Below are positions 18,552-27,972 of a stretch of DNA of 64,000 bases, piece by piece. Source of the stretch: Sagittula sp. P11 (lineage in GTDB: Bacteria; Pseudomonadota; Alphaproteobacteria; Rhodobacterales; Rhodobacteraceae); NCBI RefSeq assembly GCF_002814095.1, contig NZ_CP021913.1, positions 3,320,001 through 3,384,000 on the forward strand, in the 5' to 3' direction. Each line of letters starts with the position of its first letter. Within the stretch, counting starts at the first letter, position 1. The position numbers were made by a program, and so were the translations under genes. The notes under the pieces are model-generated. The model ran no database searches. It worked only from the letters and a program-made list of their open reading frames with translations, and had not been told where the DNA came from.

Positions 18552-19006
18552 CCGAGGATGCCCGTTTCGAAGACGGCGGCGAACGCCCCCTGAACCTCGG
18601 CGCACTGGATGCGGAGGACCTGCAGGTGATCTCTGCCCTCGCGCAGGATGCGGTCCTGCCGGTGACGGAGATTCGCTGGCAGAAGGCGAAACGGCGGCTG
18701 GGCCTTCTGGTCAACCGCCTGCGCCGCGAGGTCGGCACGCCGGACGTGGAACGGGTGCAGTCGCTGCTGGTGATCGACAACGTGCTGGGCGTGTCCAGCC
18801 AGGGCGTGGACCGGGCGGACAAGGACCTCGTGCTGCAGATCCTGTCCATCGACTGGGAAGCGGGCGAGGACGCGGATGGCCATGTCGTCCTGACGCTGGC
18901 CGGTGACGGCGCGCTTCGGGCGCAGGTCGAGGCGCTCGAGGTCGGGCTGCGCGACGTGACGCGGCCCTACGTGGCCCCCTCGCGCAAGATGCCCGACCAC
19001 GGCTGA
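18548..19006 (+). CDS. DUF2948 family protein
   Basis: A 152-residue protein overlapping murA by 4 bases. It contains [25 protein letters not shown] near residue 20 and FRAL-like beta strands typical of DUF2948, which in alphaproteobacteria regularly sits between murA and hisD. Function unknown. The constant location suggests co-expression rather than a shared pathway. Confidence 0.85.
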
Positions 19007-19093
19007 TCCGCCCGGCCGCCATGCGCGGCGACCGGGTGTTGAGGCTTCGCGCCCGGCAAGCTATGTCAGCCAGCGTCAACGGAGGTTTGCCCC

Positions 19094-20395
19094 ATGCCCG
19101 TGTTCCTGGACAGCACGTCCGCCGATTTCGAGACCCGCTTCACCGCCCTCCTGTCGGCCAAGCGCGAAGACAGCCCGGACGTGGACGATGTCGTCGCCGG
19201 GATTATCGCCGACGTACGCAAGAAGGGTGACGCCGCGGTCCTTGCCCTGACGGCAAAGTTCGACCGGCTGGCCCTGACCTCCGACACCATGCGTTTCTCC
19301 GCGGCAGAGATCGAGGCAGAGTGCGCCCGCGTGCCGGAGGCCGAGGCCCGTGCGCTCGAACTCGCCGCCGAGCGCATCCGCGCCTACCACGTGCGCCAGA
19401 TGCCGGAGGACGCCGCCTGGACCGATCCGGAAGGGGCCAGGCTGGGCTGGCGCTGGACGCCTGTCTCGGCTGCGGGACTCTACGTGCCCGGCGGTCTGGC
19501 GAGCTATCCGTCCTCTGTCCTGATGAACGCCGTGCCCGCCAAGGTGGCGGGGGTGGAGCGGCTTGCGATCTGCGTGCCCACGCCGGACGGGGTCGTGAAC
19601 CCGGCGGTGCTGCTGGCGGCAAAGATCGCGGGCGTCGACGAGATCTACCGCATCGGCGGGGCGCAGGCGATTGCGGCGCTGGCCTACGGCACCGAGAGCA
19701 TTGCGCCCGTCGACAAGATCACCGGCCCCGGCAACGCCTTCGTCGCCGCCGCCAAGCGCCGGGTGTTCGGCAAGGTGGGCATCGACATGATCGCCGGTCC
19801 CTCCGAGATCCTCGTCATCGCCGATGCCGACAACGATCCCGACTGGCTGGCGCTGGACCTCATGAGCCAAGCCGAGCACGACGAATCGGCGCAGGCCCTT
19901 CTGATCTGCACCGACGCCGCCTTTGGCCAGAAGGTCGCGGAGGCGGTGGAGAAGCGGCTGGAAACGCTGGAGCGCCGCGAGATCGCGGGCGCCTCCTGGC
20001 GCGACTTCGGCGCGATCATCACCGTGTCCGACCTCGATGAGGCCGCGCGGCTGTCGAACCGCATCGCGCCGGAGCACCTCGAGCTCTGCGTCGCCGACCC
20101 GGAGGCGCTGGCCGAGAAATGCGTGCACGCCGGTGCAATCTTCCTCGGCGCATGGACGCCGGAAGCCATCGGCGACTATGTGGGCGGCCCGAACCACGTC
20201 CTGCCGACGGCGCGGTCTGCGCGCTTCTCCTCGGGGCTGTCGGTGATGGATTTCCTCAAGCGCACGACCATGGCCCGCATGTCGCCGGAGGCGCTGGGTG
20301 CCATCGGTCCCGCGGCAGAGGTGCTGGCACGCTCCGAAAGCCTCGAGGCACACGGGCTGAGTGTCACCGCGCGGCTGCAGAAACTGAACGGCTGA
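19094..20395 (+). CDS. hisD: Histidinol dehydrogenase
   Basis: HisD oxidises L-histidinol to L-histidine in two NAD-dependent steps. The 433-residue protein has the hallmark patterns YVPGGLASYPSSVLMNAVPAKVAG (shortened here: YVPGGLASYPSS...), GGAQAIAALAYGTESI, DKITGPGN, DMIAGPSEILVIAD, LMSQAEHDESAQAL with zinc-site residues, and YVGGPNHVLPT. Other his genes are elsewhere. GGAGG lies about 8 bases before the ATG at 19094. Confidence 0.97.
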   Translation: MPVFLDSTSADFETRFTALLSAKREDSPDVDDVVAGIIADVRKKGDAAVLALTAKFDRLALTSDTMRFSAAEIEAECARVPEAEARALELAAERIRAYHVRQMPEDAAWTDPEGARLGWRWTPVSAAGLYVPGGLASYPSSVLMNAVPAKVAGVERLAICVPTPDGVVNPAVLLAAKIAGVDEIYRIGGAQAIAALAYGTESIAPVDKITGPGNAFVAAAKRRVFGKVGIDMIAGPSEILVIADADNDPDWLALDLMSQAEHDESAQALLICTDAAFGQKVAEAVEKRLETLERREIAGASWRDFGAIITVSDLDEAARLSNRIAPEHLELCVADPEALAEKCVHAGAIFLGAWTPEAIGDYVGGPNHVLPTARSARFSSGLSVMDFLKRTTMARMSPEALGAIGPAAEVLARSESLEAHGLSVTARLQKLNG

Positions 20396-20515
20396 CGCGC
20401 GGGGCCCGGGCCTACGGGATGGTCCGAAGGTCGGTTGACCAAAGGCGCCGCGCGCCCTTGCCAAAAATGTTAACCGGCTGGTAACGTTTTTGCTGCAGAT
20501 GCGAAAGACGTCCCA

Positions 20516-20995
20516 ATGACCCATATCGCCCACATCCAGCTTGACGATGCCAACCTGCCCCCTCCGACCCCGGAGATCGAGCAGGAGCGGCGCGTTGCCA
20601 TGTTCGACCTGATGGAGGAAAACTCCTTCGTCCTGCCACAGCGCGACGACCGCGTGGTTCCCCCGGGGCCCTACAACGTCGCCCTGTCGATCCGCGACAA
20701 GCGGCTGGTCTTCCTGGTGATGACCGAGGCCGGAGAGACGGCGGCGGAGTTCCATCTCTCGCTCAGCCCTTTCCGGCAGGTGGTCAAGGACTACTTCGCC
20801 ATCTGCAAAAGCTACTTCGACGCGGTGAAGACCGCGGCCCCCAGCCAGATCGAAACCATCGACATGGCGCGGCGGGGCATCCATAACGAAGGGGCACGCG
20901 TGCTGCAGGAACGCCTGGAGGGCAAGGTGGAGGTGGACGATGCCACCGCCCGGCGGCTCTTCACGCTGGTCTGCGTGCTGCACTTCGGGGGGTGA
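20516..20995 (+). CDS. UPF0262 family protein
   Basis: A 159-residue protein with the conserved UPF0262 core FDLMEENSFVLP, GPYNVALSIRDKRLVFLV and LSLSPFRQVVKDYFAICKSY. The function is unknown. In this order it is typically found between hisD and the low-molecular-weight phosphatase gene, as here; the next gene starts one base after its stop. Confidence 0.9.
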   Translation: MTHIAHIQLDDANLPPPTPEIEQERRVAMFDLMEENSFVLPQRDDRVVPPGPYNVALSIRDKRLVFLVMTEAGETAAEFHLSLSPFRQVVKDYFAICKSYFDAVKTAAPSQIETIDMARRGIHNEGARVLQERLEGKVEVDDATARRLFTLVCVLHFGG

Positions 20996-20996
20996 T

Positions 20997-21440
20997 TTGA
21001 AGGACTATCCGCAGTCGGTTCTGTTTTCCTGCGACCACAATGCGGTCCGCTCGCCGATGGCGGAGGGGATCATGAAGAAATTCGTGGGCACCCGGACCTA
21101 CGTGCAATCCGTCGGCGTGGTCAACGACCTCGAGATCGACGGCTTCGCCATCGCCGTCTGCAAAGAGATCGGCGTCGCGCTGGAACGGCACCGCTCGCGC
21201 TCCTTCGAGGAGATGGAACAGATGGGCGAGATGCTGTCGGGCTTCGACATGATCGTCACCATGTCCCCCGCCTCGCAGCGCAAAGCGCTTGAACTGACAC
21301 GCTATTATCACCTGACCGTGGACTACTGGCCGGTGATGGACCCGACCGGCATCGGCGAGTCGCGCGAACAGAAGCTGAATGCCTACCGCCAGACCCGCGA
21401 CCAGATCGTGAAGCGTGTGCAGGAGCTCTGGGGCGTCTGA
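20997..21440 (+). CDS. Low-molecular-weight protein tyrosine phosphatase family protein
   Basis: A 147-residue protein whose N-terminal strand and P-loop SVLFSCDHNAVRSPMAEG contain the CX5R catalytic motif (C12-D-H-N-A-V-R). The general-acid aspartate is probably in WPVMDPTG. The family includes phosphotyrosine phosphatases and arsenate reductases; which applies is not settled. No ATG lies before the P-loop. The TTG at 20997, two bases after the UPF0262 stop and preceded by a G-rich ribosome site, is the only sensible start and implies translational coupling. Confidence 0.85.
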   Translation: MKDYPQSVLFSCDHNAVRSPMAEGIMKKFVGTRTYVQSVGVVNDLEIDGFAIAVCKEIGVALERHRSRSFEEMEQMGEMLSGFDMIVTMSPASQRKALELTRYYHLTVDYWPVMDPTGIGESREQKLNAYRQTRDQIVKRVQELWGV

Positions 21441-21519
21441 CCCTACCGACCGACGGAGGTGTTTTCCACGGCTCCGAAACCGGCTAAGGCGGCCTTCGGA
21501 GCGACAGAAGGAGACAGCC

Positions 21520-21915
21520 ATGGGGCGTGAGGTCATCGAGCGGTATTTCGCAGCATTCAACGCGGGCGACACGGAGGGCATGCTGGCCTGCCTCGCCACG
21601 GACGTCGAGCATCACGTCAACGAGGGCCAGATCCGCGTCGGCAAGGTGAAGTTCGCGGAATTCTGTGCGCACATGAGCCATTGCTACGAAGAAAACCTGA
21701 CCGACATGGTGATCTTTGCCAACGACGAGGGCACGCGCGGCGCGGCCGAATACATCGTCAACGGCACCTACAAGGCCACCGATTCCGGCCTGCCGGAGGC
21801 CGGGGGACAGACCTACCGTCTGCCCGCCGGGTCGTTCTTCTCGATGAAGGACGGGCATATCACCCGCGTCGTGACCTATTACAACCTCGCCGACTGGGTG
21901 CGCCAGGTCTCATGA
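21520..21915 (+). CDS. SnoaL/ketosteroid-isomerase-like protein
   Basis: A 131-residue NTF2-like fold protein: EVIERYFAAFNAGDTEGMLACLATDVEHHVNEG is the typical opening helix and strand, and HITRVVTYYNLADWVRQV the end. These proteins form a cone-shaped pocket and may be isomerases, hydrolases or binding proteins; the substrate is unknown. GAAGGAG precedes the ATG at 21520. Its stop overlaps the following GNAT gene (ATGA), so the two and the hydrolase gene downstream form an operon. Confidence 0.82.
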   Translation: MGREVIERYFAAFNAGDTEGMLACLATDVEHHVNEGQIRVGKVKFAEFCAHMSHCYEENLTDMVIFANDEGTRGAAEYIVNGTYKATDSGLPEAGGQTYRLPAGSFFSMKDGHITRVVTYYNLADWVRQVS

Positions 21916-22487
21916 AGGTCGAGCGGCTGACAGGCGATGCGCTGCAGGCGGCGCTTGGCGATCTGGCACAGCTGAGGATCGCGGTGTTCCGGGCCTTTCC
22001 CTATCTCTACGACGGGGATCTCGACTACGAACGCCACTACCTGCGGTCCTACACCGACAACACGCGCGCGGTGCTGGTCGCGGCGCGCGACGGCGACAGG
22101 ATCGTGGGGGCTGCGACGGGCATGCCGCTGGCCGACCACGCCGACGCCTCGCAGATCTCCGGTCCGCTGCCGCCGGTCGAACGGATCTTCTACTGCGCCG
22201 AAAGCGTGCTGCTGCCGGACTACCGCGGGCACGGGCTGGGGCACGCGTTCTTTGACCTGCGGGAGGCGGAGGCGCGGAAACAGGGTTTCGATTTCACCCT
22301 GTTCTGCGGCGTCGTTCGGCCCGAAGATCACCCCATGCGCCCGGAAGGCTACCGCCCGCTCGACGGCTTCTGGCGCAAGCGCGGCTACGAGAAGGCAGAG
22401 GGTGTGACCGCCACCTTCCACTGGACGGATCTGGGCGACACCGAAGAAAGCCCGCACACGCTTCAGGCCTGGATACGCCGGCTTTGA
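21912..22487 (+). CDS. GNAT family N-acetyltransferase
   Basis: A 191-residue protein with a GNAT core: VLVAARDGDRIVGAATGMPLAD, the strand-4/acetyl-CoA region FYCAESVLLPDYRGHGLGHAFFD (RGHGLG is the pyrophosphate loop), and a C-terminal GFWRKRGYEKAEG. The position between a SnoaL-like and a nitrilase-like gene suggests a small catabolic or detoxifying operon. Substrate unknown. Confidence 0.82.
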   Translation: MKVERLTGDALQAALGDLAQLRIAVFRAFPYLYDGDLDYERHYLRSYTDNTRAVLVAARDGDRIVGAATGMPLADHADASQISGPLPPVERIFYCAESVLLPDYRGHGLGHAFFDLREAEARKQGFDFTLFCGVVRPEDHPMRPEGYRPLDGFWRKRGYEKAEGVTATFHWTDLGDTEESPHTLQAWIRRL

Positions 22488-22556
22488 CCCTTGCGGCGCC
22501 GTACCGCCCGGGGCAGGGACAGGACCGCACACGTTGCACGAAATGAGGACCACGGA

Positions 22557-23435
22557 ATGAAGATCGCCACCGCCGCCTACAACATGGATTTCCTCGACGA
22601 CTGGGCCGCTTACGAGGCCAAGCTCGAACGCTGGGTGAGCGATGCGGCGGGCGAGGGCGCGGACCTGCTGGTCTTCCCGGAATACGGCGCGATGGAACTG
22701 GCGACGCTGGCCGGGCGCGACGTGGCGATGGACCTTCAGGGGTCGATCCGGGCGGTGTCCGAACGTGTACCGGAGGCGGACGCGCTCCACGCCAAGCTGG
22801 CGGAGCGCTACGGCGTGCACATCCTCGCCGCCTCCGCGCCGGTGCAGACGGGCGAGGGGCTGCCGGTCAACCGCGCGCGCTTCTTCGCGCCGGGCGGGGC
22901 TATGGCGGCGATCGACAAGCAGATCATGACCCGTTTCGAACGCGAGGAATGGGGGGTGCGCGGCGGCGACCCTCTGGCGGTCTTCGACACGGCGCTGGGG
23001 CGGATCGGTGTCCTGATCTGCTACGATTCGGAATTCCCGCTGCTCGCGCGTGCCCTGTCGGAGGCGGAGCTGCTGCTCGTGCCGTCCTGCACCGAGGCGC
23101 TGGCCGGCTACTGGCGCGTGCGAATCGGCTCGATGGCGCGGGCGCTGGAACAGCAGTGCATCGTGGCCATGTCCTCCACCGTCGGCACCAGCGACTGGTC
23201 CTATGCGGTCGACACCAATTGCGGCGCGGGCGGGGTCTTTGGTCCCCCGGACCGGGGTTTTCCCTCGACAGGCGTGATCGCGGAGGGCAAGCTGAACGCG
23301 CCGGGCTGGACCTTTGCGGAGGTGGATCTTTCGGCGGTCGCGGAGGTCCGCCGAGATGGCGTCGTCCTGAACCGCACCCATTGGGCAGAGCAGTCCGGCC
23401 GTGACGGCAGGGCGCCTGTAACGCTGTTGAAATGA
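22557..23435 (+). CDS. Carbon-nitrogen hydrolase family protein (nitrilase superfamily)
   Basis: A 292-residue amidase/nitrilase-fold protein. The catalytic triad is visible: Glu in LLVFPEYGAMEL, Lys in AAIDKQIMTRFE, and Cys in GVLICYDSEFPLLAR. The second glutamate region, FEREEWG, is also present. Relatives hydrolyse amides of small metabolites such as deaminated glutathione or omega-amides. It is the last gene of the three-gene insertion before infA; no terminator is obvious. Confidence 0.88.
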   Translation: MKIATAAYNMDFLDDWAAYEAKLERWVSDAAGEGADLLVFPEYGAMELATLAGRDVAMDLQGSIRAVSERVPEADALHAKLAERYGVHILAASAPVQTGEGLPVNRARFFAPGGAMAAIDKQIMTRFEREEWGVRGGDPLAVFDTALGRIGVLICYDSEFPLLARALSEAELLLVPSCTEALAGYWRVRIGSMARALEQQCIVAMSSTVGTSDWSYAVDTNCGAGGVFGPPDRGFPSTGVIAEGKLNAPGWTFAEVDLSAVAEVRRDGVVLNRTHWAEQSGRDGRAPVTLLK

Positions 23436-23533
23436 CGCACTGTCAAGATGTGACTTGAAAACCGGGTGGGATCGGACCATATCGTGGTGCGCCTTGCCCT
23501 TGCGCAGCAGGGGCGGACCACGAAGGAGAGACC

Positions 23534-23752
23534 ATGGCCAAGGAAGATACGCTCGAATTTCCCGGTGTCGTGAAGGAACTCCTGCCCAATGCGACGTTCC
23601 GGGTCGAGCTTGAAAACGGCCATGAGATCATCGCACATACGGCAGGCAAGATGCGCAAGAACCGCATCCGTGTTCTGGCCGGCGACCGGGTCCAGGTGGA
23701 AATGACGCCCTACGATCTTACGAAGGGCCGCATCAACTACCGCTTCAAATAA
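23534..23752 (+). CDS. infA: Translation initiation factor IF-1
   Basis: A 72-residue single OB-fold protein beginning [20 protein letters not shown], with [19 protein letters not shown] and the C-terminal [17 protein letters not shown]-1 occupies the ribosomal A site during initiation. GAAGGAGAG precedes the ATG at 23534. A terminator follows. Confidence 0.98.
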   Translation: MAKEDTLEFPGVVKELLPNATFRVELENGHEIIAHTAGKMRKNRIRVLAGDRVQVEMTPYDLTKGRINYRFK

Positions 23753-23768
23753 GAAGACGACGAAGATG

Positions 23769-23793
23769 GACCGCGCTTTCGGCGCGGTCTTTC
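23769..23793 (+). terminator. Terminator after infA
   Basis: GACCGCGC and GCGCGGTC form a perfect 8-bp stem over a 5-base loop, followed by TTTCC. It lies 17 bases after the infA stop. Confidence 0.85.
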
Positions 23794-23905
23794 CTTGTCT
23801 GACGCACGGTTTGCGCCGGCGCATCGTGCGGCGCACCCTTTATCATCCTGCCCGCGTGGCGTAGGTCACGGCTGATCTTTGCAGCGACGGTCCCGAAGGC
23901 ATCAC

Positions 23906-24493
23906 ATGACGAAACCCCGCCTCATCCTCGGGTCAGGCTCTCCGCGTCGCCGCGAACTGCTGGCGCAACTCGGCATCGTGGCCGACGACATCCGTCCGCC
24001 CGACATCGACGAGGACCCCGCGAAGGGCGAACTGCCGCGCCCCTACTGTGTGCGGCTCGCGCGCGAGAAGGCGCTGGCGATCCCGGCGGAGGACGACGAG
24101 ATCGTGTTGTCCGCCGACACGACCGTGGCGCTTGGCCGCCGCATCCTCGGCAAGCCGGAGGACGAGAAGGAGGCCGCGGCCTTCCTTGCGCTGCTTTCGG
24201 GGCGCCGTCACCGCGTGGTCACCGCCGTGGCCGTCCGCCGCGGCGCCCGTGTGTGGGAGCGTGACGTCGTCACCCAGGTGAAGATGAAGATGCTCTCGAA
24301 CGAGGAAATGAATGCCTACCTTGCCTCCGGCGACTGGCGTGGCAAGGCGGGCGGTTACGGGATACAAGGACCCGCGGGCGCGCTGATCCCCTGGATCTCC
24401 GGCTCTTTCACCGCTGTCGTCGGCCTGCCGCTGGCCGAGACGGCGCATCTGCTGCAAGCTGCGGGCTACCCGCTATACAAGGACGCGCCATGA
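23906..24493 (+). CDS. Maf-like nucleoside triphosphate pyrophosphatase
   Basis: A 195-residue Maf/YhdE-type protein that hydrolyses non-canonical or canonical NTPs to NMP and pyrophosphate. Motifs: [18 protein letters not shown] at the start, [33 protein letters not shown] and [16 protein letters not shown]. Exact substrate (dTTP/UTP or another) is not certain. Its stop overlaps the RNase E/G-like gene (ATGA), and the gene order maf-RNase-yacG is conserved in alphaproteobacteria. Confidence 0.93.
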   Translation: MTKPRLILGSGSPRRRELLAQLGIVADDIRPPDIDEDPAKGELPRPYCVRLAREKALAIPAEDDEIVLSADTTVALGRRILGKPEDEKEAAAFLALLSGRRHRVVTAVAVRRGARVWERDVVTQVKMKMLSNEEMNAYLASGDWRGKAGGYGIQGPAGALIPWISGSFTAVVGLPLAETAHLLQAAGYPLYKDAP

Positions 24494-25521
24494 AGGGACG
24501 CACGATCGCTCTGGACACGTGGAACGGCCGGGAGGCCGCCGCGCTGATGGTGGATGGCCGGCTGGAGGACCTCTTCATCGACGGTGACCTGCCGCGTCCC
24601 GGGAACCTCTACCGCGCCATCGCGCAACGCCCGATGAAGGGGCAGGGGGGCATGTTCCTCGAAACGCCGGACGGCAATGCCTTCCTGCGTCAGGTGAAGG
24701 GCCTGTCGCAGGGCGGACCGATCCTCGTGCAGGTCACGGGTTTCGCAGAGCCGGGCAAGGCGCTGCCGGTCACCTCGAAACTGCTGTTCAAGTCGCGCCA
24801 TGCCATCGTCACGGCGGACGCGCCCGGCATCAACGTCTCGCGCCAGATTCGCGACGACGACGCGCGCGAGGCGGTGCTGGAACTGGCGCATGACGTGCTG
24901 TCGGAGACACCTCTGCCGGAGGGTGCGGGCCTGATCCTGCGCTCGTCCTGCGAGGGGGCGGCCGACGACGCGGTGGCCGAGGACATCCTTGCCATGGCGC
25001 AGCTCGCCACGGCGGTGCTGGCGGACGCGACCGGCGGCGCCGAACTGCTGGTCGAGGGCGACGGCCCCCACGCGCTGGCCTGGCGCGAATGGGCGGACCC
25101 CGCCGAAGTCGACGATGCCCCTGGAAGTTTCGAACGGCACGGCGTGGACGAGGCGCTCGAGGCGCTGAAGTCGCCGCGCGTGGCGCTGGGGGCCAATGCC
25201 TCCATGGTGATCGAACCGACCACCGCGCTGATCGCGGTCGATGTGAACACCGGCGGCGACACCTCTCCGGCGGCGGGGCTGAAGGCGACGATCGCCGCCT
25301 TCCGCGACCTGCCGCGCCAGCTGCGGCTCAGGGGCCTCGGCGGACAGGTGGTCGTCGACCCGGCGCCGATGCCGAAGAAGGACCGCCGCCAGGTCGAGAG
25401 CGCGCTGAAGGCGGCGCTGAAGAAGGACGCGGTGGAGACCATCGTCGTCGGCTGGACCAACCTCGGGCTGCTGGAACTGCAGCGCAAACGGGACCGGGTG
25501 CCGGTCGGGGGGCTGCTGTGA
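24490..25521 (+). CDS. Short RNase E/G family ribonuclease
   Basis: A 343-residue protein of the RNase E/G family, shorter than E. coli RNase G (about 490). The catalytic DNase-I-like part is present with both metal-binding aspartates, in [13 protein letters not shown] and [11 protein letters not shown], and [10 protein letters not shown] between them. I see no S1 RNA-binding domain and no zinc-link CPxCxG motif, so it probably cannot form the RNase E tetramer and may have a restricted substrate set. A full-size RNase E is presumably elsewhere. It overlaps yacG by 4 bases. Confidence 0.85.
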   Translation: MKGRTIALDTWNGREAAALMVDGRLEDLFIDGDLPRPGNLYRAIAQRPMKGQGGMFLETPDGNAFLRQVKGLSQGGPILVQVTGFAEPGKALPVTSKLLFKSRHAIVTADAPGINVSRQIRDDDAREAVLELAHDVLSETPLPEGAGLILRSSCEGAADDAVAEDILAMAQLATAVLADATGGAELLVEGDGPHALAWREWADPAEVDDAPGSFERHGVDEALEALKSPRVALGANASMVIEPTTALIAVDVNTGGDTSPAAGLKATIAAFRDLPRQLRLRGLGGQVVVDPAPMPKKDRRQVESALKAALKKDAVETIVVGWTNLGLLELQRKRDRVPVGGLL

Positions 25522-25700
25522 GCTGTCCGATCTGCGGAAGGCCGACGGAGCCCAAAGTCCGGCCCTTCTGTTCGAAGCGCTGCGCCGACGTGGACCTCGC
25601 GAAGTGGCTGGGGGGCGGCTACGCCATCCCCTCGGACGATCCGGAGGACCTTGAGGAGGCCGCGCAGGCCGCGGAAGAGGCGCTGCGCAAGCCGCACTGA
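25518..25700 (+). CDS. yacG: DNA gyrase inhibitor / zinc-finger protein YacG
   Basis: A 60-residue protein with the four-cysteine zinc site (CPICGRP ... FCSKRCADVDLAKWLGGGY) and an acidic tail, DPEDLEEAAQAAEE. YacG binds GyrB and inhibits gyrase in E. coli. The start is a GTG at 25518 whose last two bases begin the stop of the preceding gene (GTGA). Confidence 0.93.
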   Translation: MSCPICGRPTEPKVRPFCSKRCADVDLAKWLGGGYAIPSDDPEDLEEAAQAAEEALRKPH

Positions 25701-25797
25701 AAGACGTTTCGCCGCGCTGACGCGCGCCGATCCGCGCCGCCTGCGGCGGCGCCTCGTCCCTGATCCGGCTGGGTGCGCGGGACGGCGGGTGAGGCAC

Positions 25798-25822
25798 AGG
25801 TATTTCTGCCAAGATGAAGGGG
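25798..25822 (+). repeat. Dispersed intergenic repeat, AGGTATTT...CCAAGATGAAGGGG type
   Basis: The 25-base word closely matches the one at 29808-29833, with differences only in the middle. It lies in the 189-base gap after yacG. I recall similar words in many Rhodobacteraceae intergenic regions; the function is unknown. Confidence 0.6.
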
Positions 25823-25889
25823 CGGGTTGCGCCTTTTTCGCCTGACGATGACGCTTCCCTTCGCCGCGCGGCGGGCGTAGTCATCTGGC

Positions 25890-27134
25890 ATGTTCGACGA
25901 TACGCTCCTTTCCGCCATCCGCGCGCGCTTTGCCCATGTGGACGACTGTCCCTTCACCGGGCCGCGCATTTTCTTCGAGAACGCCGGGGGCGCACTGACG
26001 CTGCGCTCCGTGGTGGAAACATCGTCGCGGTTCGCGGCGATTCCCGACAACCAGGGCCGGGACAACCCGGCGTCTAAGGCGTTGGTCGCGGTGATCGACC
26101 GGGCGCGGGCCGACGTGCGGCGGTTCTTCAACGCCGAAGGCGGCGCGGTTTTGTTCGGCGAGAGCGGGACGGAACTGCTGTTCCGGGTGATCCGCGACGC
26201 CTGCCTCGGTGCCGGGCCCGGGGATGTGCTGGGCTCGACCGTGGAGCATCCGGCGTCGCGCAGCGCGGCGGCGCGATGGGCTGAGGTGGCGGGGCGTCGC
26301 CACGTGCTGATCGCCCATGACGATGCCACCGGACAGGTGACGGCAGAGGCCTATGCGGCGGCGGTGACGCCGGAGACCGCGGTGGTGACGATCCTGCACA
26401 CCTCGCCTGTCACCGGCATGGGCATGGACCTGCCCGCCATCGTGAGCGCGGTGCGGGCCGTGGCGCCGGAGGCGATCGTCATCGTGGACGGCATCCAGCA
26501 CGCCTGCCACGGGCGGATCGACGTGGCGGCGGCGGGTGTCGATGCCTACGTGATCTCGCCCTACAAGGTCTTCTCGCGCCACGGCTACGGCCTTGCCTGG
26601 GCCTCCGACCGGTTGACGGCCATGGCGCATGACAGCCTTGTCGGCGGGCCCGCCGGGAACTGGGAACTGGGCACGCGGGACACCGGCGCTTACGCGACCT
26701 TCTCCGACGTGGTGGCCTATTTCGACTGGCTGGGCGGGCAGGTCTCCGACGCCACCGATCCTCGCGGCCGGATCGAGGCGGCGGGGCAGGCGATCCACGA
26801 CCACGAGGCGGCGCTGACCCGGATGATGATCGAGGGCACCGACAACCTGCGCGGACTGGCGGCCATCGAGGGCGTGCACATCGTGGGCGGGGCGGAGAAT
26901 CCGGCGCGTGAGGGGCTGGTGAGTTTCTGGAGCGACAGCAAGCCCGCGGCAGAGATCGTCGCGGCGCTGAACGCCGAGGGTATCCGGACCCACACGCGCA
27001 AGGCCGACCACTATTCGGGCAACATCCTGACACCGCTTGGGCAGGACAGCTGCGTGCGCGTGTCGCTGGCGCATTACAACAGTCCCGACGAGGTGCGTCG
27101 CTTCCTGTCGGTGATCCACGGGATGGGGCTGTAA
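25890..27134 (+). CDS. Class V aminotransferase-fold PLP enzyme (cysteine desulfurase-like)
   Basis: A 414-residue fold-type I PLP protein. Seen are FFENAGGALTLRSVV, ESGTELLFRVIRD, STVEHPASRSAA, VDGIQHACHGRIDVAAAGVDAYVISPYKVFSRHG with the PLP lysine, and a C-terminal small domain. It resembles cysteine desulfurase-like proteins but I see no SufS/NifS-type Cys loop, so lyase, racemase or aminotransferase activity is equally possible. It lies 100 bases before pxpB and may belong to the same transcription unit. Confidence 0.8.
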   Translation: MFDDTLLSAIRARFAHVDDCPFTGPRIFFENAGGALTLRSVVETSSRFAAIPDNQGRDNPASKALVAVIDRARADVRRFFNAEGGAVLFGESGTELLFRVIRDACLGAGPGDVLGSTVEHPASRSAAARWAEVAGRRHVLIAHDDATGQVTAEAYAAAVTPETAVVTILHTSPVTGMGMDLPAIVSAVRAVAPEAIVIVDGIQHACHGRIDVAAAGVDAYVISPYKVFSRHGYGLAWASDRLTAMAHDSLVGGPAGNWELGTRDTGAYATFSDVVAYFDWLGGQVSDATDPRGRIEAAGQAIHDHEAALTRMMIEGTDNLRGLAAIEGVHIVGGAENPAREGLVSFWSDSKPAAEIVAALNAEGIRTHTRKADHYSGNILTPLGQDSCVRVSLAHYNSPDEVRRFLSVIHGMGL

Positions 27135-27234
27135 CCCGCTCCGGTGTACCCAAGCCGTCCCAGCGCATGCGTCCGGGATCGTGCCCGGTTCGCGCCCTCT
27201 GGACAGCCTGCGCCGGGCATGGTCCCCTTGCGCC

Positions 27235-27972
27235 ATGACTGCTGAGACGACCTTTCCCCGGATCGACCCCGTGGGCCTCGACGGCCTGCTGGTGCGCTTT
27301 GCCGACAGCCTGTCGGAGCGGGCCAACCGTGCGGCGCTGGCGTTCCGCGCCGTGCTGGAGCGGGAGACGCCGGATGGTGTCGAGGAATGCGCCACCTCGC
27401 TGGTCTCCGCCTTCGTGCGATTCGACCCTCTGGCGCTGGCGCCCGACGTGCTGGAACGCCGTCTGTCGGACCTGCTGGCCACCCGCGACTGGTATGCGGA
27501 GGACCTGCCGGAAGGCCGGCGCCTTGTGACCATTCCCACGCTCTACGGCACCGACCTTGCGCCGCAACTGGCGGAGGCCGCGGCCGCCGCGGGCCTGTCG
27601 GAGGAGGAGGCGATCCGGTCGCTGTCGGAGGCGGAGGTGCGGGTGACCACCATCGGCTTTGCGCCCGGCCAGCCCTACCTCGGCACCCTGCCAGAGTGCT
27701 GGGACATCCCGCGCCAGACCGCGCTGACACCGAAGGTGCCGGTGGGCGCGCTGGTGGTGGCGATCCGGCAGCTTGTGCTGTTCTCCGTCACGACGCCCAC
27801 CGGCTGGCGGCACGTGGGCCAGACCCATGCGCGGCTGTTCCGGCCCGAGGCCGAGGCGCCCTTCCTGCTGCGTCCCGGCGACGCGGTGCGCTTTCCTGCC
27901 GTCGACCGCGCCGCCTTCGAGGCGATGCGCGAGGCGGGCGAGGATGGCATCGCGGTGGAGCCCCTGGCATGA
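27235..27972 (+). CDS. pxpB: 5-oxoprolinase subunit B
   Basis: A 245-residue PxpB (KipI-type) protein. Its C-terminal half has TTIGFAPGQPYLGTLPECWDIPRQ, then VPVGALVVAIRQLVLFSVTTPTGWRHVGQT, the recognisable allophanate-hydrolase subunit 1 patterns. With PxpA and PxpC it converts 5-oxoproline plus ATP to glutamate, disposing of a spontaneous glutamine/glutamate by-product. The ATG at 27235 fits the domain. Stop and pxpC start overlap (ATGA). Confidence 0.93.
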   Translation: MTAETTFPRIDPVGLDGLLVRFADSLSERANRAALAFRAVLERETPDGVEECATSLVSAFVRFDPLALAPDVLERRLSDLLATRDWYAEDLPEGRRLVTIPTLYGTDLAPQLAEAAAAAGLSEEEAIRSLSEAEVRVTTIGFAPGQPYLGTLPECWDIPRQTALTPKVPVGALVVAIRQLVLFSVTTPTGWRHVGQTHARLFRPEAEAPFLLRPGDAVRFPAVDRAAFEAMREAGEDGIAVEPLA

